Below are positions 54,611 through 64,000 of a stretch of DNA of 64,000 nucleotides, piece by piece. The notes under the pieces were generated by a model that saw only the letters and a list, made by a program, of their open reading frames with translations, was not told the origin of the DNA and searched no databases. The position numbers were made by a program, and so were the translations under genes. The stretch lies in assembly GCA_963556195.1 (NCBI GenBank), contig OY744525.1, positions 61,217,272 through 61,281,271 on the forward strand, in the 5' to 3' direction. Source of the stretch: Sepiola atlantica. Lineage: Eukaryota > Mollusca > Cephalopoda > Sepiida > Sepiolidae. Every line of letters starts with the position of its first letter. The first letter of the stretch is position 1.

Positions 54611-55460
54611 ACTAGCAGGGCTACACGGCCTTGTCCGGGCCATAAAAATCAAAATAAAAGAGATTAAAAAGTGTGTGTAACATCTTTATATTAAAACTCC
54701 TATCTCTCTACCTATATCAATCCGTCTCTCTATCTTTCTCTCTTTCCCGTTTTTCCACATCCCACTCTTCCACCCCTCTTTCACCTCCGCCCATTCTTCT
54801 GTCTTGTTTTAATGTATTGAAAATGATAATAATGTAAGTCATTCACCTGAGCTTTTAGTTTTAAAGTTATTGCTCCTGGGCAACACCGAGTTTCCCCCTC
54901 TCCTCCTCCTTCAAAAAAATTATGAAATCTATATTTTTTTACTTTATTCCCGGGCAATGCCGAGTTTCTTATCTTCTCCCTCCCCCTTAATTTTATACAA
55001 TGAAACGTATATTATTTCAGTGTATTCCCGGGCAACACTGAGTTTCTTGTATTTCTCTTCTTCATCAATCATATACCATATAGAAAATGTACTACTGTAT
55101 TATTGCACACACCTGCTCTATCTAAAATATTGAGCACTGATTTCTGGGCAATGCAAAGGACCTTTTCTGGTATACAATAGTATAACAAAATACAGTGAAA
55201 ATCTTTCTCCCGGCCAATGCAACATTTAAAAACACCTGCTCTATGTAGGATTGCTTTATATAGGATATTGATGACTCCCGGGTAACGTCGAGTAAACATA
55301 CCTGCTCTATCTAGAATATTGAAAACTTTGGATTAACTCATACCACTTATCTAATATAATGCTGTATTATTACTATTATGGCTCTCGAGCAACACAGTGT
55401 TAACACACGACAGAGAAGTTCTTTCTCCAGGGCAACGCTGCATTTAAACACACCTGCTTT
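54611..55460. repeat. Degenerate repeat of 'cccgggcaacgccgagtttc'
   Basis: The motif occurs about eight times (near 54875, 54945, 55025, 55142, 55208, 55275, 55382, 55427) at irregular spacing, several with 'acacctgctctatctaagata(t)tgagcac'. An open frame reading YSRATLSFL repeats is its translation. Confidence 0.6.
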
Positions 55461-55939
55461 ATCTAAGATGTTGAGCACTTTTGGATTACTATATACCACT
55501 TACCAAATGTAATACTGTAATCTTACATTTACTGCTCCTATTTAGAGCGCTACTGAAACCACGCAAATAAAATTATGGATGCCTCCATAGCTCTACTAAA
55601 ACCACCCTTTCCGAGTTTCTTGCCCTCTTCTCCCTAGTCCGAAGAGAAGCTTAAGAACGTTAAATAATTTTTTTTGATAAAATGTCGAGTCATTTCCGGA
55701 AGGAATACTTTGAAATTACAGTGTTTTCTTTCCAAAACTCGACCCCTACCCCCTCGACGAAATCTGCTCCATAGCCACCTTAGGGGTGCACTTAAAGATT
55801 CGGAAACACTTCCATTATCTTGTCCGGTTAATTTTACATAGGAATACACTTTTAGATTTTATGTAGATTCTTTACCCTTTTCTTTCTATAAGGCACACAA
55901 AAACACACACATACAGACATTGAGTTTTATATAGAGATA

Positions 55940-56190
55940 TCATTATTATTATTATTAAAGGACAAAATTAAATATGCATCATTTTTATTTTCTCTTCTAG
56001 GGTAGGGGATAACTGTACTGAAAATATCTTCCATTAAGTTTTATAATAAAATATTATTTATCATCTAATAGATAAAGTAAAGTCAGTTTTCTCCCATACT
56101 TTGTGACCAATAGCTTTTTTGCTACAAGCTACATAAAAAAAACTATATTTCGTCAGTCAAATATATCAAATAATGGTCCGTGTTGTTAAA
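55940..56190. other. AT-rich intergenic sequence
   Basis: Short (TTA)n tract near 55943. No gene. Confidence 0.4.
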
Positions 56191-56725
56191 AACAAAATTT
56201 TCAATCGATTTCAATATTTAGTCCTGATCAATATTTTATTTTTAGTTATAAACAAGGAAAGGCGTATAGGTACTTCTCCCAATAAAATATATAATATTGA
56301 AACATGCTGAAAATCTAATTAAAATTTCTATGATCTTTGGTAATTAAAAAAGTATGGTTTTTGTTGTTTACAAGAAATAGTTTCCTAGCACGAGGAAGGC
56401 ATCTTAGATTCGGAGTACGGTAGAGGCGCCTCGGCCCCGAGTACCAGCACTGACAGTAAGTTTCATTCTACCCGAATGCACTCAAATTGGTAGCCTTGTG
56501 CCATATTTATAAATGGTCACACAGATCACAATGCATTATCAAGGGAGAGCCAGGCAGCCATAAGGAAAGCTTAGACACGTCTTTTCTGCTATTCAATCCT
56601 CGTTCTGTCCGACCAACCTACAACTCATCCCGACCAAGGAAGAACCACTTACCCAAACCAGACACCCGCAGTTGTATATATTTTATGGTTCTTACTCAAA
56701 CATATCTCCTTTAACTTCTGGGAGA
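56190..56725 (-). repeat. Right arm of the 5-kb inverted duplication, holding the empty site
   Basis: Reverse complement of 51540-51821 joined directly to 53524-53790. At 56470-56480 it reads ATTCTACCC without the 1.7-kb insertion. Confidence 0.8.
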
Positions 56726-56729
56726 AAAA

Positions 56730-57295
56730 CATCCTGGTCAAAATGGCCGAACCACGATCCACCCTACCCAACATCCATATGCTCTGAAAACACTGGACGC
56801 TCCCCAACTCAACCATCAATCCCTGCCCCCAAATTCTCACGATCTCTCTCTCCTTTTCTCTTTCTTTCATTTCCTCCACTGGATTCATTGTGAACGCCTG
56901 CAAGAACTGACCAAAAAGACCGCAGCAATCACAAAAGCATACATTTTCTGTTTTCCCCATTCTTCTTCGGTTCTTGTCGGTAATGTTTCTAATAAATCAC
57001 CTCCTTATCTTTTCTTTTTTCCTCGTCCATCTGACGGCCAAAAGGTTTTCACCTCTCCGCAACTGCCTCCAATTTTTGTACAAAAAGACGGACACACCCT
57101 TACCCCAATCCTCCCCTAAAGACACAACATATCTCCTTTAATTCTTTAGAACGTTAAATGCCAACTTGACCAGCTCAACACTCACTTAAATGTATATTCT
57201 GCTCCCATGCCCGAATTTAACTGCATATGTATATATATGTGTATTTGAGTTCATATCTTAGTAAGTTTGTTGATTCGCTTATCCTCAATTCCATT
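56730..57295. other. C-rich intergenic sequence, nothing recognised
   Basis: Overlapping short frames on both strands without motifs. Confidence 0.35.
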
Positions 57296-57305
57296 TTTAT
57301 TTTGC

Positions 57306-58686
57306 ATAAATATATATGTGTGTATATATATATATGTGTGTGTATGTGTATACATATGCATATATATGTATGTATATGTGTATACATATGTATATATATA
57401 TATGTGTGTATAAATATATAAGGTGTATGTGTGCATATATATATGTGTATATATATATGTGTGTGTGTATATGTGTATATATATTTATATGTGTATATAT
57501 ATATATATGTGTGTATATATATATGTATATATATATATGTGTGTATATATATATGTATATATATATATGTGTGTGTATATATGTGTATATATAATGTATA
57601 TGTGTATATACGTGTATATATATGTGTATAGTGTATATATATATGTGTGAATATATATATGTATATGTGTATATATATATGTATGCAATATATACATATG
57701 TTATATATATATTTAATACATATATATTACATATATATATTATATGCATGTACATATATATGTGTACATATATATATACGTGTATATATATGTATTTATG
57801 TGTGTAAATATATGTATATATATGATGTATATGTGTATATATATGTATATATATGATGTATATTTGTATATATATATATAGTGTATATATACAATGAATA
57901 TATATATGTAATATATATATATGTGTGTATGTAATATATATATATATATATATATGTGTACATATATATATATGTGTACATATATATATATATATATATT
58001 ATATACATGTATATATATATGTGTATTATATACATTATATATGTGTAATATATATATGTATATATATATATTATACATGTATATTTATATATGTGTGCGT
58101 ATTATATACATTATATATGTGTACATATACATATATATATATATTATATACATGTATATATATGTGTACATATATTTATATATTGTATACATGTATATAT
58201 ATGTGTACATATACATATATATATATATATTATATACATGTATATATATATGTGTACATATATTTATATATTATATACATGTATATATATGTGTACATAT
58301 ACATATATATATATTATATAGATGTATATATGTGTACATATATTTATATATTATATACATGTATATATATATGTGTACATATATATATTATATACATGTA
58401 TATATGTGTACATATATTTATATATAATATACATGTATATATATATGTGTACATATATATATTATATACATGTATATATATATGTGAATTTATATATATA
58501 TATGTGTACATATACATATATATATATATATTATATACATGTATATATATGTGTACATATATTTATATATTATATATATGTATATATATGTGTACATATA
58601 TATATTATATACATGTATATATATGCGAACTTATATATATATATATGTGTGTACATATATATATTATATACATGTATATATATATC

Positions 58687-58723
<37 letters not shown>

Positions 58724-59625
58724 CAGTTATATATATATGTACATATATATTATATACAGTTATATATATATGTACATATATATATATATATATATACATA
58801 TCTGTACATATATTTATATATTATATACATGTATATATATATGTACATACATATATATATATACATATCTGTACATATATTTATATATTATATACATGTA
58901 TATATATATGTACATACATATATTATATACATATTTAATGTAGATATATATATATATTATATATGTATGTGTATATATATATTATATATGTATGTGTATA
59001 TATATATTATATATGTATGTGTATATATATAGTATATATATATTATATATATATATATATTATATTTATATGTATGTATATATATATATTATATATATAT
59101 ATATATATTATATTTATATATATATATTATATTTATATGTATATATATATATTATATATATATATATATATTATATTTATATGTATATATATATATTATA
59201 TATATATGTATATATATATATATTATATATATATATCATATATATATTATATATATATATCATATATATATTATATATATATATCATATATATATTATAT
59301 ATATATCATATATATATTATATATATTATATATCATATATATATCATATATATATCATATATATATCATATATATATTATACATATATATAATATATATA
59401 TATACATATAAATATATATATATATCATATATATATTATAAATATATGTGTACATGTGTGTGTATATATATATATATATATAATATATATATTATATATA
59501 TGTGTATATATATATGTGTATATGTGTATATATATATTATATGTGTACATATTAATATATGTACACATATAATATATATATATACACATATAAAATACAC
59601 ATATACACATATATCTATTAATAAT
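57306..59625. repeat. 2.3-kb TA/TG/CA microsatellite with higher-order units
   Basis: Almost entirely alternating purine-pyrimidine. From about 58000 to 58940 a higher-order unit 'attatatacatgtatatatatgtgtacatatatttat' recurs many times. From about 59040 the unit changes to 'atatatattatatttatatgta' and then 'atatcatatatat'. All long open frames here are artefacts. Confidence 0.97.
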
Positions 59626-59636
59626 GGAGTTTATGT

Positions 59637-59657
59637 ATCTGTCTGTCTGTCTGTCTG
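59637..59657. repeat. (CTGT)n microsatellite
   Basis: Short tetranucleotide run. Confidence 0.9.
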
Positions 59658-60133
59658 AAGCCGAAACTCCAGTATGACTATTTTACTGAAATTAATCTTT
59701 TTGAAATTCTTTATATACTGTCACTAAAAGTCGCTTAGACACCAGATGGATTTTGCCATTAACATAAGTCATTCCTTTAAACCTTCAATTAAATTCATAT
59801 TTACAAATATACACTTATAACTGCTATTATCAAATTTACATATGTATTTACAATATTTTCCGATAAGGTTATATTAATAAACACTAGCGGGACCCGTGTA
59901 AATTACACGAAATGATGTTTTAATACTAATTATCTTGTTCCTAACCTATACATGTTTGAATAAAATATGATAAGTTTTGGACTTGTATATTTATTTTTAA
60001 AAAATGAACAATACATGAAAACAATTTACAAAACTTCTTTATATACAATATTTCTAGTGAATGGCATATTTCGACGAATAAACCTTACTTTGTAAATGTT
60101 TTCGATTAAATTAAATTTGGCTCTAATTCATGA

Positions 60134-60516
60134 ATATTTATTTACTCCTCTCCAGAAGTTAGGCACAAGGCCAGTTTTATTTTACTCCCACAAGTAAGAT
60201 GTGACCCAAGGTCGGGTCGGGAAAGTGGGGTTTGAAAAGCCAGCGCTCGAGAAGGTGAGCACTCTGGTCATTAAAAATTGCATGGGCAGCCCCGTTGACA
60301 TTCCCCGGTAGGAGCGCCCCAGGCAGTAAGCAATAAACTTACTCCTCCCCAAAGAGGGGAGGCGAAGCCTGGGAGGGTGGACCTCCTAGAACTGCACAGG
60401 ACAGACCCATAGACCGGCGTAAATCAAGCCTCGAAGCGCAAGACAATACCAGTCTATGGAGTGCAGTATCCATCGGAATAGATACTACACTTTGATCTTA
60501 GCCAAAAGTCCAAGCC
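60134..60516 (-). mobile_element. U2 snRNA-headed SINE, copy 3, with target duplication
   Basis: The most complete head: minus strand GGCTTGGACTTTTGGCTAAG, continuing GATCAAAGTGTAGTATC, equals U2 snRNA from about base 7 onward apart from GGACTT for GGCCTT. Body as in copy 2. Tail AGTAAATAAATAT. AATTCATGA at 60125-60133 and 60517-60525 is the 9-bp target duplication. Confidence 0.88.
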
Positions 60517-60647
60517 AATTCATGAGTAGCATACAAAGATTCGGAAGGTCATTGCTTTTGATGTAAGCATGACACACAAAATCACACACGCTATTGTATT
60601 AATATGTGTCTTCCCGGTCGTCCCCTCCCTACCTCTCTTCCCGTTCC

Positions 60648-60888
60648 CCTCGAAATGTAGAAAAAAAATCTTAGAGGTTGGTTGGGATCGGACTATAAAC
60701 CAGTCGGGGCGAAGTCAAAAATACTACGTCGCTAACCTTTGCGTCAAAGCGAAATGCTTGCAAATGTTCCGAATATTAGGCGAGTTGAATGTTTTTCAAA
60801 ATCTAGGTGCAGCACGCATGCGCAGAGCTTTTGCCGGAAGCGTGACACACGAACACACACGCTATCGTATTAATATATAGATATTACT
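60648..60888 (+). repeat. Flanking duplicated block, left copy
   Basis: 'cgaaatgtagaaaaaaaatcttagaggttggttgggatcg' through 'cacacgctatcgtattaatatatagat' recurs at 61857-62018, bracketing the 80-bp minisatellite. The 103-codon frame over it is unrecognised. Confidence 0.8.
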
Positions 60889-61856
60889 TTACTTATTAAG
60901 ACGTTATTTAACATGTATACACATATTAGTTAAAACAGTGGCGGAGCATAATTATTATTATTCTTACTTTACTTATTGAGATGTTATTTAACATGTATAC
61001 AAATATTAGTGAAAACAGTGGTGGAGAATAATTATTTCTTTTCTAACTTTACTTATTTAGACGTTATTTAACATGTATACAAATGTTAGTGGAACAATGG
61101 CAGAGCATAGTTATTTATTCCTTTAATTTCACTGATTGAGACGTTATTTAATATGTATACACATATTAGTGAAAACAGTGGTGGAGCATAATTATTTCTC
61201 TTCTTACTTTACTTATTGAGACGTTATTTAACATGTATACCAATATTAGTGAAAACAGTGGTGGAGCATAATTATTTCTCTTTTTACTTTACTTATTGAG
61301 ATGTTATTATACATGTATACAAATATCAGTGAAAACAATGGCGGAGCATAATTATTTCTCTTCTTACTATTTTTATTGAAACATTATTTAACATGTATAC
61401 AAATATTAGTGAAAACAGTGGCGGAGCATAATTATTTCTCTTCTTACTTTACTTATTGAGACGTTATTTAACATGTATACAAATATTAGTGAAAACAATG
61501 GCGGAGCATAATTATTTCTCTTCTTACTTTTACTTATTAAGACGTTATTTAACATGTATACAAATATAAGTGAAAATAATGGCGGAGCATAATTATTTCT
61601 CTTCTTACTTTACTTATTGAGACGTTATTTAACATGTATACAAATATTAGTGAAAACAATGGCGGAGCATAATTATTTCTCTTCGTACTTTACTTTCTGA
61701 GACGTTTTTTAACATGTATACAAATATTAGTGAAAACAATAGCGAATCATAGTTATTTATTCCTTTAATTTTACTGATTGAGACGTTATTTTATATGTAT
61801 ACAAATATTAGTGAAAACAGTGGTGGAGCATAATTATTTATCTTTTCCCTTTTCCC
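60889..61856. repeat. 80-bp minisatellite, about 12 copies
   Basis: 'acgttatttaacatgtatacaaatattagtgaaaacagtggcggagcataattatttctc' recurs about every 80 bp from 60901 to 61782. The copies differ by a few percent to about 15 percent. Confidence 0.95.
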
Positions 61857-62018
61857 CTCGAAATGTAGAAAAAAAATCTTAGAGGTTGGTTGGGATCGAA
61901 CTATAAACAGTCGGGCCGAAGTCAAAAATACTACGTCTAGGTGCGTCACGCATGCGCAGAGCTTTTGCCGGAAGCGGGACACACGAACACACACGCTATC
62001 GTATTAATATATAGATTA
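61857..62018 (+). repeat. Flanking duplicated block, right copy
   Basis: Matches 60648-60888 with an internal deletion of about 80 bp after 'ctacgtc'. Confidence 0.8.
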
Positions 62019-62112
62019 TTCATACAATTAATTAAAGACATTTTCATCATAACCGACGTGTTTTCTAAACCATTTAAACTCGATTACTGTTAAAATTGCA
62101 AAGTCATTGGGT

Positions 62113-63084
62113 GTTTAATAAATGGTGTCCTCCCTCCCTCCGGTAATTAAATATGGCGATCTGATTAAGCAGCCGAGTGGCTTTTTAATCAGTAGTGTCC
62201 TCCCTCCCTCCGGTAATTAAATATGACGATCTGATTTAGCAGGCGATTGGCTGTTTAATCAGTAGTGCCCGCCCTCCCTCCGGTAATTAAATATGGCGAT
62301 CTGATGAAGCAGGCGATTGGCTGTTTAATCAGTGGTGTCCTCCCTCCCTCCGGTAATTAAATATGGCGATCTGATTAAGCAGCCGATTGGCTGTTTAATC
62401 AGTAGTGCCCTCCCTCCCTCCGGTAATTAAATATGGCGATCTGATTAAGCAGCCCATTGGCTGTTTAATCAGTGGTGTCCTCCCTCCCTCCGGTAATTAA
62501 ATATGGCGATCTGATTAAGCAGCCGAGTGGCTTTTTAATCAGTAGTGTCCTCCCTCCCTCCGGTAATTAAATATGGCGATCTGATTAAGCAGCCCATTGG
62601 CTGTTTAATCAGTGGTGTCCTTCCTCCCTCCGGTAATTAAATATGGCGATCTGATTAAGCAGCCGATTGGCTGTTTGATCAGTGGTGCCCTCCCTCCCTC
62701 CGGTAATTACATATGGCGATCTGATTAAGCAGCATAATGGCTGTTTTATCAGTAGTGCCCTCCCTCCCTCCGGTAATTACATATGGCGATCTGATTAAGC
62801 AGCCGATTGGCTGTTTAATCAGTGGTGTCCTTCCTCTCTCCGGTAATTAAATATGGCGATCTGATCAAGCAGCCGATTGGCTGTTTAATCAGTGGTGTCC
62901 TCCCTCCCTCCGGTAATTAAATATGGCGATCTGATTAAGCAGCCGATTGGTTGTTTAATCAGTAGTGTCCTCCTTCCCTCCGGTAATTAAATATGGCGAT
63001 CTGATTAAGCAGCCGATTGGCTGTTGAATCAGTATGCCCTCCCTCCCTCTGGTAATTAAATATGGCGATCTGATTAAGCAGCCG
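62113..63084. repeat. 70-bp minisatellite, about 14 copies, each with a 12-bp dyad
   Basis: 'ctgattaagcagccgattgg' occurs at 62161 and at 70-bp steps (62231, 62301 and so on to 63001). Within each unit GATTAAGCAGCC and GGCTGTTTAATC form a hairpin around GATT, and a (CCCT)n run follows. Copies are very similar. Confidence 0.97.
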
Positions 63085-64000
63085 ACGTTAATCTGGCACG
63101 TTAAACATGTAAACAACAACGCTGGAAAACACCGTGCTCAGTTTTCCATTTTTAAAACCGTCCTAAGTTTGTTTATTCTTAGCCATTATGTTTTAAAACA
63201 CAAATTTATTAAATCAAATTGTTTAATTAAAATAATAATTGATTTAAAAATTACTATATAAAAACGCGCGTGCGCACGCACGCACACACCCACACACAGT
63301 TCAGGTAAACTTTTTCTTTCCGAGAATGAAAATTTTTTTCCTGTTTACTGTATTAGATTTCTTAATACTTTCATATCCAATATTATCATTTTTTCACGAC
63401 CTCAACAGAATTTATGATTCCATGTTTTATTTATTAAAAAAAAAGATGTGATTTTTTTTCTTTAATGTCAACAAAATAAACTAACACATTGTACTGGAAA
63501 ACTATACAACTGATTGTAGAATCAAATTGTTTAATTAAAAAAAGGTACACACACGCACACACGCGCGCGCGTTCACTGTATTTGATTTTTTGGTGCCTTT
63601 TCATTTTAGGACCCACGCTAACTTTGACCCCGTCGTTACAGTTAAGGTTAGGTTTGTTTTTTTTCCTTTTTAATTAAAAATATTTACATGTATAGGGGGG
63701 GGGGAGACAAAAAAATTGGGGGAAGGCGGTCAAAAAAAATTTTTTTTTTCTAAACTAAAAATATTTCAATGACTGGTAATATAAAAAAATTGAGGGGGGT
63801 ACAAAAAAAATTTTCTTTCTTTTTAAACTACAAGTCTTTCTATTTATGGGCGAGGGTACAAACAAAATCGGGGTAGGGTCGCATTTTTTTTTTCTTTATT
63901 TTCAACTAAAAATATTCTTGGTCATAAACACAGAAAATCAATGTCTAACCACCACAGAAATATGACTGGGGCTCCATTGGCTTACGCGTGAGCCTTCATT
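63085..64000. other. AT-rich sequence with simple repeats
   Basis: (CG/CA)n tracts near 63263 and 63553, poly-G and poly-T runs from 63695, with a loosely repeated 'gggg.gacaaaaaaatttttttt..actaaaaatatt' pattern to about 63915. No gene. Confidence 0.5.

Noticed and set aside
54870..55133. An 87-codon frame with YSRATLSFL repeats as a membrane peptide
   Set aside because: It is the translation of an interspersed DNA motif repeated at irregular spacing.
57925..59658. Frames of up to 337 codons rich in Y, I, C and V
   Set aside because: They are translations of TA/TG microsatellite DNA and are open in several frames at once.
62113..63084. CRISPR-like array because of regular spacing and dyads
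   Set aside because: The whole 70-bp period is repeated, spacers included.

Overview
The window looks like intergenic DNA from a large, repeat-choked, AT-rich animal genome. A cephalopod mollusc such as an octopus is my best guess. That rests on the density of (TA)n tracts, the SINE types, and a Penelope-like retroelement whose protein resembles ones I know from octopus and cnidarian genomes. It is an inference, not a proof. I found no intact host protein-coding gene. Most open reading frames are short, lie in simple repeats, or are remnants of transposons.

The dominant theme is self-cleaving RNA. By eye I find thirteen sequences with the hammerhead ribozyme core order CTGANGA, stem II hairpin, GAAA, short stem III, UH cleavage site. 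Ten also have a visible stem I (1008-1069, 8660-8720, 13473-13513, 14206-14246, 16848-16892, 24891-24932, 28167-28229, 37275-37319, 39171-39219, 40180-40217), several of them only 3-4 bp. They sit in three settings. (i) The flanks of a Penelope-like element (26690-28300) whose reverse transcriptase core is deleted. (ii) Fold-back copies of terminal pieces bounded by (TA)n. (iii) Small elements of 344-406 nt periodicity (16816-17197, 36878-37412, about 39440-39990), in which a tRNA-like promoter region lies just upstream of the hammerhead. In the 16.8 kb element the 5' end coincides exactly with the predicted self-cleavage point. The 39.4 kb element agrees to about 1 nt. I regard this tRNA-headed, hammerhead-processed retroelement family as the most interesting system here.

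A second notable family is a roughly 375-bp SINE whose head is the 5' end of U2 snRNA and whose body holds several perfect hairpins. There are three copies (32112-32482, 49810-50183, 60134-60516 on the minus strand), two with clear target-site duplications. One copy interrupts a dead mariner-type transposase (about 30850-33030).

Layout. 0-9 kb: hammerhead fold-backs, perfect palindromes, a nested Tc1/mariner-type element and a 26-bp minisatellite. 9-14.3 kb: direct and inverted minisatellites, then a large fold-back carrying two hammerheads. 14.3-26 kb: tRNA-like sequences, the exact-ended retrozyme, a 96-bp minisatellite and microsatellites. 26.7-30.8 kb: Penelope-like element, then a hAT-like element. 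30.8-33 kb: mariner remnant. 34-41.2 kb: retrozymes and fold-backs, one holding a MITE. 42.6-45.5 kb: another mariner-type element, a second copy of the 620-bp repeat, and a 5S-like remnant. 46.4-47 kb: TCTC/TATC array. 48.4-48.95 kb: long hairpin. 51.5-56.7 kb: an inverted duplication, one arm of which received a 1.7-kb transposon. 57.3-59.6 kb: TA/TG array. 60.9-63.1 kb: two minisatellites with 80-bp and 70-bp units.
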